NCBI GenBank assembly: GCA_046046245.1
Contig: JBJOKE010000014.1
Location: 57,537 to 121,536 of the forward strand
Length of the DNA stretch: 64,000 nt
Direction of reading: 5' to 3'
From: UBA4615 sp046046245
Lineage (GTDB): Bacteria > Pseudomonadota > Gammaproteobacteria > Burkholderiales > Burkholderiaceae_E
Part shown: positions 33,647 to 42,423 of the stretch, piece after piece
Numbering within the stretch: position 1 is the first letter of the stretch
How the letters are laid out: every line of letters begins with the position of its first letter
Translations under genes and position numbers: made by a program
The notes under the pieces: generated by a model
What the model was told of the DNA's origin: nothing
What the model saw: only the letters and a program-made list of their open reading frames with translations
Database searches by the model: none

Positions 33647-34428
33647 GCGGGCCCGCGCCGATCGCGGCCGAATCGCTGGTCGTCGCCCTCGGCGGGCGCG
33701 TCGTCGTCGATCACGTGTCGCTGCGGCTGGACGCCGGCCGCTGGACCGCGATCGTCGGCCCGAACGGCGCCGGCAAGAGCACCCTGCTCGCCGCGCTCGC
33801 GGGGCTGCGCGCGCCGCGTGCCGGGCGGGTGCTCCTCGAGGGGCGGCCGATCGGCGACTGGCCCGCGAGGGAGCGCGCACGGCGCGTCGCGTGGCTCGGC
33901 CAGCATGCCGAAGCCGAGGGCGAACTCGCCGCGCGCGACGTGGTGGCACTGGGCCGCCTGCCCGCGCTCGGGCTGCTCGGCACCCCGGGACCGGCGGACG
34001 CCGCCGCGATCGACGCCGCGATGCACGAGACGGACTGCGCGGCGCTGGCCGCGCGCCGACTGTCGGCGCTGTCGGGCGGCGAGCGGCAGCGCGTGCTGAT
34101 CGCGCGGGCGCTCGCGGTCGGCGCGCCGGTGCTGCTGCTCGACGAGCCCACCGCACACCTCGACGCGCCCCACCAGCGCGCGCTGCTGCGCGGGCTGCGC
34201 GAACGCGCGGCTCGGGGCGTGGCGGTGGCCGCGGTGCTGCACGACATCGGCCTCGCGCTCGCGGCCGACCGGCTGCTGGTGCTCGCCGGCGGCCGGCTCG
34301 AGGCCGACGGCGCGCCGTCGGATCCCGCGGTCCGCGCCGCCCTCGAACGCGCGTTCGGCGGCGCGATCCACGTGCTCGAGGTCGACGGCCCCGACGGTCC
34401 GCGACCGGTCGCGCTGCCGCGCGACTGA
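33643..34428 (+). CDS. btuD: Cobalamin ABC transporter ATP-binding protein BtuD
   Basis: A 261-residue ABC ATPase with Walker A G-P-N-G-A-G-K-S-T, Q-loop W-L-G-Q-H, signature L-S-G-G-E-R-Q-R-V and Walker B V-L-L-L-D-E-P-T-A followed by the H-loop LHDIGLA. The start overlaps the btuC stop by 4 bases. It powers cobalamin transport with BtuC and BtuF. The operon ends here, with no cobalamin-biosynthesis gene behind it inside the window. Confidence 0.92.
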   Translation: MSGPAPIAAESLVVALGGRVVVDHVSLRLDAGRWTAIVGPNGAGKSTLLAALAGLRAPRAGRVLLEGRPIGDWPARERARRVAWLGQHAEAEGELAARDVVALGRLPALGLLGTPGPADAAAIDAAMHETDCAALAARRLSALSGGERQRVLIARALAVGAPVLLLDEPTAHLDAPHQRALLRGLRERAARGVAVAAVLHDIGLALAADRLLVLAGGRLEADGAPSDPAVRAALERAFGGAIHVLEVDGPDGPRPVALPRD

Positions 34429-34598
34429 ACCGTCCGGCCGCCGGGCCCGCCGGCCGCGGCCGCCGCGCGACGCATCACAGCGGTCGCGACGCCACACCGC
34501 GGTCTCCACCCGTCGGCGTCGCCCGGCCGCCGCGCGCCTCACACGTGATGCCGTCGTCGAACGGGTCGATACACGAACGGAACGACCTCGGATCGATC

Positions 34599-36614
34599 AT
34601 GCCGCACACCCGCTGCTCTCCCGTCACGCCCACCCTCGTCCCGAACCCGCGCGCGCGCATCGCCCGACGCGCGTCGGCGCCGCTCGCCGCCGGCCTGCTG
34701 GCCCTGCTGCTGGCGGCCTGCGGCGGCGGCGGCGGCGGCGAGGGCGGTGGCGGCGGTACCGAGGCCGCCGCGCCCGCAGTACCCGCAGCGGCGGCGCCGG
34801 CCGCGACCGGCCCCGCCGCCGCGACGCCCGCGTCGACCGATCCGGCACCGGATGCCACGCCGGCTCCGGCCGCCGATCCCGTGACGCCGCTCGCGGCACC
34901 GGCGGCGCCGTCGGTGTCGTCGACGGTGCTGCACAAGACGGTGCGGCTCGACTGGGCCACGATCGACCCGACCGCGACCTATCAGGTCCAGCGCCAGGTG
35001 GCCGGTGGTGCCTGGACCGACCTGGGCGCGACGCTTCCCGCCTCGTCGACCGGCACGTCGGTCGCGATCGACGCACACCGCATCGACTGGACGACGACGC
35101 GCTACCGCGTGAAGGCCTGCAACACCGCCGGCTGCGGGACCTCGGCCGAAGTGGACCTCGCCGGCCGCGCCCTGCAGGCGATCGGCTACCTGAAGGCCTC
35201 GAACGCCGAGGCGGGCGACTGGTTCGGCGCCGCGGTCGCGCTCAGCGGCGACGGCCTCACGATGGTCGTCGGCGCGCCGGGCGAGCAGAGCGACGGCTCG
35301 GCCCCGGCCGACAACTCGACGACCTATGCGGGCGCGGCCTACGTGTTCACCCGCACGGGCTCGAGCTGGGTCCAGCAGCGCTGGCTGAAGGCCTCCAACG
35401 CGGGCTCGGGCGACAAGTTCGGGGTCAGCGTGGCGATCAGCCAGGACGGCGCGACGATCGCCGTCGGTGCCCTCGCCGAATCCAGCGCCGCGACCGGCGT
35501 GAACGGCAACCAGTCCGACGACTCGCTGTCGGGCGCCGGCGCGGTCTACGTGTTCGTCCGCTCGGGTGCGTCATGGACGCAGCAGGCCTACCTCAAGGCG
35601 GCCAACGCCGGCGCCGGCGACGCCTTCGGCTCGAAGGTCGCGCTGAGCGCCGACGGCTCGACGCTGCTGGCGTCCGCGCCCAACGAGGCGAGCGGCCTGG
35701 TCAATGCGCCCGCCGACGACTCCTTGCCCATCGCGGGCGCGGCCTACGTCTTCGTCCGCTCGGGCACGACCTGGACCCAGCAGGCCTACCTGAAGGCGGG
35801 CAACGTCGGGGCCCAGGCCGCGAGCCTCACCAGCCCGGCCTTCGGCACGGCGATCGCGCTGAGCGCCGACGGTTCGACGGCGGTGATCGGCGCGCCCGGC
35901 GAATCCAGCGACGCGACCTCGGTGGACGGCTCGGGCGCCAACGTCAACGCGCCCGGCGCAGGCGCCGCCTACGTGTTCGGACGCACCGGCAGCAGCTGGA
36001 CGCAGCGGGCCTACCTGAAGCCCTCCAACGGCGACGTGCAATGGAACTTCGGCCAGGCCGTGTCGATCGACGCCTCGGGCACGCTGATCGCGGTCGGCGC
36101 GCCGGGCGCGACGCTCACCGTGCCGGTCGCGGGTCCGCCGCCCTCCATCGCGACGCTCGGCGCCGGCGGCGCGGCCTACGTCTTCGCGAAGGCGGGGTCG
36201 ACCTGGGCCGAGCAGGCCGTGCTGACCGCCCCGAACCCGGATGCCTCCGACCGCTACGGCTCGGCGGTGGCGCTCAGCGCCGACGGCACCACGCTCGCGG
36301 TCGTCGCCTACGGCGAGAGTTCGCAGGCCGTCGGCTTCCTGGGCGGCACCGACACCAACACCGCGACCAACAGCGGCGCGGTCTACCTGCTCCGCACCGC
36401 GGGCGGCACCTGGACCCGCGACGTGGTGCTGAAGGCGCTGAACACCCGGGCGAGCGACGCCTGGACCTCGGCGATGACGCCGACGGTCACGGTCAGCGCC
36501 GACGGCGGTTCGATCGCGGTGGGCTTCGACGGCGACGACAGCGCGTCGACGGGCTTCGGCGGCTCGCCGACCGGCACCGGCGCCGGCGACAGCGGCGCGG
36601 TCACCATCTGGTGA
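34599..36614 (+). CDS. Lipoprotein with FN3-like domain and seven FG-GAP repeats
   Basis: A 671-residue predicted lipoprotein. The signal ends in the lipobox L-L-A-A-C, followed by Gly-rich and Ala/Pro-rich spacers, then a fibronectin-III-like domain (about 108-190, TVRLDWATIDPTATYQVQRQ to RYRVKACNTAGCG). Seven FG-GAP-type units follow, typified by FGAAVALSGDGLTMVVGAPGE, each about 55-70 residues. The last unit is degenerate. Seven such repeats form an integrin-alpha-like beta-propeller. A surface or periplasmic binding role is likely, but the partner is unknown. The paralogue at 38325-40364 has the same layout. The ATG at 34599 is chosen over one at 34548. Confidence 0.82.
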   Translation: MPHTRCSPVTPTLVPNPRARIARRASAPLAAGLLALLLAACGGGGGGEGGGGGTEAAAPAVPAAAAPAATGPAAATPASTDPAPDATPAPAADPVTPLAAPAAPSVSSTVLHKTVRLDWATIDPTATYQVQRQVAGGAWTDLGATLPASSTGTSVAIDAHRIDWTTTRYRVKACNTAGCGTSAEVDLAGRALQAIGYLKASNAEAGDWFGAAVALSGDGLTMVVGAPGEQSDGSAPADNSTTYAGAAYVFTRTGSSWVQQRWLKASNAGSGDKFGVSVAISQDGATIAVGALAESSAATGVNGNQSDDSLSGAGAVYVFVRSGASWTQQAYLKAANAGAGDAFGSKVALSADGSTLLASAPNEASGLVNAPADDSLPIAGAAYVFVRSGTTWTQQAYLKAGNVGAQAASLTSPAFGTAIALSADGSTAVIGAPGESSDATSVDGSGANVNAPGAGAAYVFGRTGSSWTQRAYLKPSNGDVQWNFGQAVSIDASGTLIAVGAPGATLTVPVAGPPPSIATLGAGGAAYVFAKAGSTWAEQAVLTAPNPDASDRYGSAVALSADGTTLAVVAYGESSQAVGFLGGTDTNTATNSGAVYLLRTAGGTWTRDVVLKALNTRASDAWTSAMTPTVTVSADGGSIAVGFDGDDSASTGFGGSPTGTGAGDSGAVTIW

Positions 36615-36667
36615 CGTCGGCGTCGCCGACCGGCCGGCGATCTCGGCGAGCGTGCGCGCGCGCCGAA

Positions 36668-38023
36668 TCAGGCCGCGCGCGCCGGCAGCAGGCCTCGGCG
36701 GGCGGTCACCGCGTCGTCGACCGCGGCCACGAGCGTGTCGACCTCGACGTCGCCGAACGGCAGCGATAGCGCGACGAAGCCGCGCCGCGCGATCCAGACG
36801 CCGCGCTCGAGCAGGTCGAAGAACAGCAGGTCCTTGACGCGCGGGTCGCTGCCCGCGAGATCGCGCGCCGAGCGGATCGGCCGGTCGGTCGCGTGCAGCG
36901 TGAGCAGCGAGCCCAGGCCGGTCGCCTGCAGCGCGACGCCGTGCCGCGCGAAGACCGCGTTCAGCGCCGCCCGCAGCCGCTCGCCGCGCGCGTTGACCGC
37001 ATCGAGCGCGTCGCGCGTCAGCACGCGGGTCAGGCCCGCGTGGCCCGCGGCCATCGTCAGCACGTTGTTGTTGAAGGTGCCCGCGTGCGCGAGCGCGTCG
37101 GCGCGCCGCGGATCGAAACGGTCGATCACGTCGGCGCGGCCGCCGAAGGCGCCGATCGACATGCCGCCGCCGAAGTACTTGCCGAGCGTGGTGAGGTCCG
37201 GCCGCAACCCGAGCGCGGCCTGCCGGCCGCCGAACGACAGGCGCGAGGTCATCACCTCGTCGAGCACCAGCAGCGCGCCGTGCTCGTCGGCGAGCGCGCG
37301 CAGGCCGTGCAGGAAGGCCGCATCCCCGGGGATGCAGCCGCCGGAGCCCAGCATCGGCTCGACGAGGATCGCGGCGACGTCGCCCCGCCGCGGCTCGAGC
37401 GCGGCGCGCGCGGCCGCGAGGTCGTTGTACGGGGCGACGACGAACGGGTGCGGCACGTTGACCTTCGCGGGCGCGCCGAGCGGGAAGGTCAGCACGCCGC
37501 CGTGGTAGGCGCCCTCGAAGACGAGCACCGAACGGCGCCCGGTGTGCGCGGTGGCCGCCGCGAGCGCGAGCAGGTTCGCCTCGGTACCGGAGTTGGTGAA
37601 GCGCAGGCGCTCGATCGACGCGATCCGCGCCGCGATCTCGCGCGCGAGCGCGGCCTCGCCGGGCGTGTGCGACGACAGGTTCACGCCGTTGCGCAGCGCA
37701 CGCTCGACGGCCTCGCGGATCACCGGATCGGAATGGCCGTAGAGGCCCGCGGTGAACTCGCCGAGCGCGTCGAGGTAGACGTGGCCGTCGACGTCCGTCA
37801 GGCGGCAGCCCTCGCCCGAGGCCATGTAAGGCGGGAACGGCGGGAAGAACAGCACGCTGCGGGTGTTGCCGCCCGGCAGGACCTCGGCGGCCTCGCGCTG
37901 CAGCCGGGCACTCGCGGGGCGCTTCGCGACGTAGCGGGCGACGGCGTCGGCGAGCGCGCGACCGAGGGGGTCTTCGGCGGCGGGCGGCTCGGCGAGCGTG
38001 GCGGCGGGTTGGGGCGCGTTCAT
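36668..38023 (-). CDS. Class III aminotransferase, glutamate-1-semialdehyde aminomutase-like
   Basis: A 451-residue PLP enzyme. It shows the family's N-terminal GGNTRSVLFFPPFPPYMASGEG, the PLP-phosphate-binding NSGTEANLLALAAATAHTGR, the Asp-pyridine motif LLVLDEVMTS and the Schiff-base lysine in TLGKYFGGGMSIGAFGG. It resembles GSA aminomutases but does not lie in a haem context, so another 1-amino-acid or phenylalanine aminomutase-like function is equally possible. Its start ATG has a CAGGAG site upstream. It is flanked by the two FG-GAP lipoproteins on the opposite strand; the functional link, if any, is unclear. Confidence 0.87.
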   Translation of the reverse strand: MNAPQPAATLAEPPAAEDPLGRALADAVARYVAKRPASARLQREAAEVLPGGNTRSVLFFPPFPPYMASGEGCRLTDVDGHVYLDALGEFTAGLYGHSDPVIREAVERALRNGVNLSSHTPGEAALAREIAARIASIERLRFTNSGTEANLLALAAATAHTGRRSVLVFEGAYHGGVLTFPLGAPAKVNVPHPFVVAPYNDLAAARAALEPRRGDVAAILVEPMLGSGGCIPGDAAFLHGLRALADEHGALLVLDEVMTSRLSFGGRQAALGLRPDLTTLGKYFGGGMSIGAFGGRADVIDRFDPRRADALAHAGTFNNNVLTMAAGHAGLTRVLTRDALDAVNARGERLRAALNAVFARHGVALQATGLGSLLTLHATDRPIRSARDLAGSDPRVKDLLFFDLLERGVWIARRGFVALSLPFGDVEVDTLVAAVDDAVTARRGLLPARAA

Positions 38024-38324
38024 CGGGTCGGCTCCTGCGGGGTCGCGGCCAGCATAACGCGCTCCGGCGCCGACCCGAAGGCGTCGCCGCAGGAACCGAC
38101 CGTGCCGCCGAGCCCTCGGTACGCGACCGATGCGCGGAAGGGGCCGACGATCGATCGCGGCCGTCCTTTCGTCCGACGAGTCGCCGCGACGGTGCACGAC
38201 GACCCTTGAATCACGACCTGCGACACGATCCAGGTAACGGTTCGTAAGGGCATCGCGGCTGCGTCCGCCGCGTCCGCGGCGGGACCGTTCGACGCCAGAC
38301 CCACGCTCTCTCGAGACCCCCACC
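38024..38324. other. Intergenic region upstream of divergent genes
   Basis: This 301-base gap separates the aminotransferase (minus) from the second FG-GAP lipoprotein gene (plus). A divergent promoter pair is expected. The string cccttgaatcacgacc near 38208 is a weak candidate for a -35 region. No riboswitch or small gene is apparent. Confidence 0.4.
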
Positions 38325-40364
38325 GTGCCGACCCCTCGCTGCCGATCCGCCGCCCCCGCCCTGGTCCTGCTGTTCGCCGTCTCGCTCTCCGGTTGCGGGG
38401 GCGGCGGATCGTCCGCGTCCGCAACCGCGCCCGCGCCCACCCCCGCTCCGGCGCCCGCGCCCACCCCTGCCCCGTCGGGCGTCGCCGTTCGGGGCGCGGC
38501 CTACGGGCTCGCCGGCGAGGGCCTCGCGGTGTCGCTCAACGGGGGCGCCGCCGTCGCGGTGGCTGCCGACGGCAGCTTCTCGTTCTCCGGCACGCTGCCG
38601 GCCGGCTCATCCGCGGCCGTCACGGTCGCGCGCCAGCCCACCGGCCCGACCCAGGTCTGCACGCCCGGCGCGCCGCAATCGGTCGACTCGGGCACGGCGC
38701 TCTTCGTGCGCATCGACTGCGTGACGCCGCCGCCGACGCTGACCGGCACGCTCTCGACGAAGGCGATCACCCTCTCCTGGCCCGTGCTGACGGGCTCGAC
38801 GAGCTACCAGCTCCAGCGGCAGGTCGCAGGCGGCGAGTGGACCGACGACGGCGCCGCGATGCCCGCGCCGGCCGCGAGCACGACCCGCGAGCTCTCCGCG
38901 CACCTGCTCGACTGGGCGACCACCCGCTACCGCGTCCGCGGCTGCGCGGGCGCGGCGTGCAGCACCACCGCCGAGCTGCCCGTGCTCGACCTCGCCGCGA
39001 AGGCGGGCGGCTACCTGAAGGCGTCGAACACCGACGCCGGCGACGCGTTCGGCGCGGCGGTCGCGCTGAGCGGCGACGGCACGACGCTCGCGATCGGCGC
39101 ACCGGGCGAGGACGGTGCCGCGAGCGGGGTCAACGGCGCCCAGACCAGCAACGCGACCCCGGACGCCGGGGCGGTCTACGTGTTCCGCAACGCCGGCAGC
39201 GGCTGGACGCAGCAGGCCTACCTGAAGCCCGCGACGCCTGCCGCCGGCGCGCGCTTCGGGCAGGCGCTCGCGCTGAGCCGGGACGGCGCCGTGCTGGCCG
39301 TCGGCGCCCCGGGCTACGACGCCGGCGACCCGCTCCGCGTGAGCGACGTGCCGACGAACGCACGGGCAGGCGAGGTCCACGTGTTCAACCGCAACGCGTC
39401 CGGCGTGTGGTCGACGACCACGCGGCTGACGTCGTCGAACTCCGCGACCGGCGACGGCTTCGGCATCTCGCTCTCACTGGCCGATGCCGGCACGGTGCTG
39501 GCGGTGGGAGCGCCTGGACAGAGCGGCGGCGCGTCGCTTCCGCAGAGCGGCGGGGCCTACGTGTTCGTCAGGGCCGCGTCGACCTGGTCGCAGCGGGACG
39601 CGATCGTCGCGACCGTACCCGCCCTGCTGGAGAACTTCGGCCGCACCGTCGCGCTGTCGGGCGACGGCACGACGCTCGCGGTCGCCGCGCCGATGGACTC
39701 GACGAGCGCGACCGGCGCGGGCTCGGTGCACGTGCTGGTCCGTCCGTCTACGAGCTGGACGCGACAGGCGTACCTGAAGCCGCCGACCTCGTTCTCGAGC
39801 GACCTGTTCGGCTCGGGTCTCGCGCTCAGCCGCGACGGTGCGACGCTCGCGGTCGGGGTCGCGCTCGAGGACGGCAGTTCGACCGGTCCGGGCACGGCCT
39901 GGTCGCAGCGCGGCAACGACACGGCCGACAGCGGCGCGGTGTTCGTCTACACCCGCAGCGGGACGACCTGGTCGCGCCAGGCCTACCTGAAGGCACCTGC
40001 GAGCTTCGCCGGCGACCGGTTCGGCGCAGCGATCGCGCTCAGCGCCGACGGCTCGACGCTGGCGGCCGGCGGGCCGCTCGACGACGGCTCGAGCACCGGA
40101 ATCGGCTCGGCGCTGAATCGCGGACGCGCGGACTCGGGCGGCGTCACCGTCTACGTCCGGAGCGCGGGGACCTGGTCGATACGCAACCACGTGAAGGCGC
40201 CGAACACCGGCGACGGCGATCGCTTCGGTACCGCGATCGCGCTGAGCGACGACGGCGCGCTCCTCGCGGTCGGGGCGCCCGGCGAGGACGGCGCCGGCAC
40301 GGGGACGAGCGCCGACCCGGCGTCGAACGCGGCCGGCAATGCCGGCGCGATCCTGCTCTACTGA
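38325..40364 (+). CDS. Paralogous lipoprotein with FN3-like domain and seven FG-GAP repeats
   Basis: A 679-residue protein, the paralogue of 34599-36614. The lipobox is S-L-S-G-C, followed by an Ala/Pro spacer, a short additional beta-domain (RGAAYGLAGEGLAVSLNGGAAVAVAADGSFSFSGTLP), an FN3-like segment (ITLSWPVLTGSTSYQLQRQVAGGEW) and seven FG-GAP units (for example FGAAVALSGDGTTLAIGAPGE and FGTAIALSDDGALLAVGAPGE). The extra beta-domain is absent from the sister gene. The start is GTG at 38325, chosen because the lipoprotein signal begins immediately. The seven-unit propeller suggests ligand or surface binding; no enzymatic motif is seen. Confidence 0.82.
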   Translation: MPTPRCRSAAPALVLLFAVSLSGCGGGGSSASATAPAPTPAPAPAPTPAPSGVAVRGAAYGLAGEGLAVSLNGGAAVAVAADGSFSFSGTLPAGSSAAVTVARQPTGPTQVCTPGAPQSVDSGTALFVRIDCVTPPPTLTGTLSTKAITLSWPVLTGSTSYQLQRQVAGGEWTDDGAAMPAPAASTTRELSAHLLDWATTRYRVRGCAGAACSTTAELPVLDLAAKAGGYLKASNTDAGDAFGAAVALSGDGTTLAIGAPGEDGAASGVNGAQTSNATPDAGAVYVFRNAGSGWTQQAYLKPATPAAGARFGQALALSRDGAVLAVGAPGYDAGDPLRVSDVPTNARAGEVHVFNRNASGVWSTTTRLTSSNSATGDGFGISLSLADAGTVLAVGAPGQSGGASLPQSGGAYVFVRAASTWSQRDAIVATVPALLENFGRTVALSGDGTTLAVAAPMDSTSATGAGSVHVLVRPSTSWTRQAYLKPPTSFSSDLFGSGLALSRDGATLAVGVALEDGSSTGPGTAWSQRGNDTADSGAVFVYTRSGTTWSRQAYLKAPASFAGDRFGAAIALSADGSTLAAGGPLDDGSSTGIGSALNRGRADSGGVTVYVRSAGTWSIRNHVKAPNTGDGDRFGTAIALSDDGALLAVGAPGEDGAGTGTSADPASNAAGNAGAILLY

Positions 40365-40394
40365 CACGCCTCGGTGGTCGGCGTCGACACGCCG

Positions 40395-40436
40395 AAAAAA
40401 ACCGCCCGTCCGCCCCGGTGACGGGGCGGCGGGCGG
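40395..40436 (-). terminator. Rho-independent terminator of the hsp20 gene
   Basis: On the minus strand, a GC-rich inverted repeat (about 40402-40436, arms ccgccc and gggcgg extended by cgcccc/ggggcg) is followed by seven T residues (seen as aaaaaaa at 40395-40401 on the plus strand). This is the classic hairpin-plus-U-tract, placed 80 bases after the Hsp20 stop. Confidence 0.85.
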
Positions 40437-40516
40437 ACGGACTCGCGCGGGGGAGGAGGAGACGTCGCGCGAGCGGGCCGGGCGATCGCGGACGCCCGGC
40501 CGGAAACCGGTCGCGC

Positions 40517-40966
40517 TTACTGGATCGCGAGACGCTTGGCGCCCACGACGGCCTTCTTCGGCAGCGTCAGCTCGAGCACGCCGTTCTCGAACTTCGCCGA
40601 CGCGCGGTCGTCGTCGATCTCGTCGGTCAGCGCGAAGCTGCGCGCGAAGGCCCCGACGTAGCGCTCGCTGCGCAGCACGCGCTCGCCGTCCTTCTGCTCG
40701 GACTCGCGCTTGATCTCGGCGCGCAGGGTCACGCGGTTGCCGTCGATCTCCACGTGGATGGCCTCCTTCGGCACGCCGGGCAGGTCGGCCTTCACCACGT
40801 AGGCGCCGTCGGCTTCGGTCACGTCGACGCGCATCGGCACCGCCTGCAGACCGTCGCCGGCCTGCGACTGGGCACCCGTACGCTGCGGCTCCGGATCCGC
40901 GAAGAAGCCGCGGAACAGGGTCGGGAAGACGTCGGCGAAGGGATCGTAGATCGAGACCTTGGTCAT
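40517..40966 (-). CDS. Small heat-shock protein, Hsp20/alpha-crystallin family
   Basis: A 149-residue alpha-crystallin-domain chaperone. The N-terminal arm (MTKVSIYDPFADVFPTLFRGFF) is followed by the conserved V-D-V-T-E-A-D-G-A-Y-V-V-K-A-D-L-P-G-V and the C-terminal FENGVLELTLPKK block, and it ends with the I-x-I/V-like AIQ tail. It holds unfolded proteins in oligomers. An AGGAG site precedes the ATG at 40966. A sigma-32-like promoter lies about 50-80 bases upstream and a hairpin terminator downstream, so it is a single heat-inducible transcript. Confidence 0.92.
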   Translation of the reverse strand: MTKVSIYDPFADVFPTLFRGFFADPEPQRTGAQSQAGDGLQAVPMRVDVTEADGAYVVKADLPGVPKEAIHVEIDGNRVTLRAEIKRESEQKDGERVLRSERYVGAFARSFALTDEIDDDRASAKFENGVLELTLPKKAVVGAKRLAIQ

Positions 40967-41018
40967 GTTCGCTCTCCTGAGGTGGAACGGGCGGCGGTTC
41001 GCTGCGCCGATGGAACCG

Positions 41019-41047
41019 ATCTGTGAGTCGGTCCCGTGATTTTCAAG
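41019..41047 (-). promoter_or_regulatory. Sigma-32-like heat-shock promoter of the hsp20 gene
   Basis: Reading the minus strand, CTTGAAA (plus-strand 41041-41047) is a perfect match to the sigma-32 -35 core. After 13 bases comes CTCACAGAT (41019-41027), a partial match to the CCCCAT-type -10. The implied start lies about 45 bases before the Hsp20 ATG. Confidence 0.55.
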
Positions 41048-41061
41048 CGCCGGGCGTCGAT

Positions 41062-41811
41062 TCAGGAGAACGCGTCGAACAGGAGCTTGATCCCGATCAG
41101 AAGGAGTGAACCCACGAGCAGCCGATGGAAGACCGGCTCGGGCAGGACCGCGACGAGCTTCAGTCCGGCCCAGTATCCGATCGGCACGACGGGCGCGAGC
41201 GCGAGCGAGGCCGTGAGCCCCGACGCGTCGAGCAGGCCGATCGCGGCGTACGGCACGAGCTTCACGACGTTGACCACGGTGAAGAAGATCACGGTGGTCG
41301 CGACCAGCCTCTCCTTGTCGAGCTTGAGCGGCAGCACGTACTGCATCAGCGGCGGGCTGCCGGCATGTGCGAGCGTGCTGGTGAAGCCGGAGACCGTGCC
41401 CCAGAAGCCGCCGGCCAGCGCCGACTGCGGCCGTGGCGCCGCGGCCGCGATCGCATGCCGCGCGACGATCCGGTGCAGCGCGAACGCGACCGACTCGGCG
41501 CCGAGGAGCGCCTTCACCCAGCGGACGTCGAGCACCGAGAACGCGAGCGTACCCAGCACGATGCCGAGCATCGCGCCGGGCAGGACCGCCTTGAGCGTCG
41601 CCGCGTCGGCACGGCCGCGCCAAGCCCACAGGCCCAGCGCGTCCATCGCGATCAGGATGGGCAGCATGATCGCCGCGGCCGCCGCGGGCGACATGGTCAG
41701 CGCCATCAGCGGCACCGCGAGCATGCCCAGGCCGTTGCCGCTCGCCTTCGACAGCCCGGCGAGCAGCACCGCCGGGACCGCGGTCGCCCAGAAGGCGGGA
41801 TCCGAGAGCAC
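41062..41811 (-). CDS. TSUP (TauE/SafE) family membrane exporter
   Basis: A 249-residue membrane protein with about eight hydrophobic segments and the TSUP-type signature GFWGTVSGFTSTLAHAGSPPLMQYVLPLKLDK, the family's G-x-x-x-G-F/T-x-x-x-x-G-P-like loop. Relatives export sulfite, sulfonates or other anions. The chosen start is a GTG at 41811, two bases after the nitroreductase stop. A longer open frame extends upstream but overlaps that gene. It is the last gene of the aromatic operon and might expel an anionic pathway product or sulfite; this is inference. Confidence 0.85.
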   Translation of the reverse strand: MLSDPAFWATAVPAVLLAGLSKASGNGLGMLAVPLMALTMSPAAAAAIMLPILIAMDALGLWAWRGRADAATLKAVLPGAMLGIVLGTLAFSVLDVRWVKALLGAESVAFALHRIVARHAIAAAAPRPQSALAGGFWGTVSGFTSTLAHAGSPPLMQYVLPLKLDKERLVATTVIFFTVVNVVKLVPYAAIGLLDASGLTASLALAPVVPIGYWAGLKLVAVLPEPVFHRLLVGSLLLIGIKLLFDAFS

Positions 41812-41813
41812 CG

Positions 41814-42404
41814 TCAGAGGACCTGCGAGACCTCGTCGAACGAGAAGCGCGGCAGGCGCTGCATCACCTTGGCCGGATCGCCGTGACCGAGGTTGATCAG
41901 GAAGTTCGACTTCACGCGACCGTCGGGGAAGAACTCGGCGTCGCACTTCGCGTTGTCGAAGCCGGACATCGGGCCGCAGTCGAGGCCGACCGCGCGCGCG
42001 GCGAGGATGAAGTAGGCGCCCTGCAGCGTGCCGTTGCGGAACGCGAAGGTCTCGCGCATCGCGCGCCTGGCGTCGCCGTCGAAGTTCGCCTTCGCGCCCG
42101 GGGCGTGCGGGAAGAGCGTCGGCAGGTGCTCGTGGAAGTCGACGTCGTGCGCGACGACGACCACCACCGGCGCCGACATCGTCTTGTCGACGTTGCCCGG
42201 CGACAGGATCGGCCTCAGGCGCTCCTTCGCGGCCTGCGAGCGCAGGAACACGAAGCGCGCGGGCTGCAGGTTCATCGAGGTGGGCGCCATCTTCATGATG
42301 TCGAAGACGCGGCGCAGCTCGTCGTCGGTCACGGGATCCCGGGTCCAGCCGTTCTGCGTGCGGGCTTCCAGGAACAGGGCGTTCAGGGCGTTCGGATCGA
42401 TCAT
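41814..42404 (-). CDS. Nitroreductase-family FMN protein, RutE/HadB-like
   Basis: A 196-residue flavoprotein of the nitroreductase fold. It resembles malonic semialdehyde reductase RutE: the segment MKMAPTSMNLQPARFVFLRS parallels MKWGPTSANCSPARIVFVRS, and SPGNVDKTMSAPVVVVVAHD and LPTLFPHA also match. It probably uses NAD(P)H to reduce a small carbonyl or enal. In this operon it could act on an aldehyde or quinone intermediate, but no specific reaction can be stated. It begins 19 bases after the SnoaL-like gene. Confidence 0.87.
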   Translation of the reverse strand: MIDPNALNALFLEARTQNGWTRDPVTDDELRRVFDIMKMAPTSMNLQPARFVFLRSQAAKERLRPILSPGNVDKTMSAPVVVVVAHDVDFHEHLPTLFPHAPGAKANFDGDARRAMRETFAFRNGTLQGAYFILAARAVGLDCGPMSGFDNAKCDAEFFPDGRVKSNFLINLGHGDPAKVMQRLPRFSFDEVSQVL

Positions 42405-42423
42405 GGTCGCGAGGTCCGTCTTC

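Noticed and set aside
36668..38023. Haem-pathway glutamate-1-semialdehyde aminomutase (hemL)
   Set aside because: The motifs fit the GSA-aminomutase clade, but nothing in the context supports haem synthesis, so I left the symbol blank.
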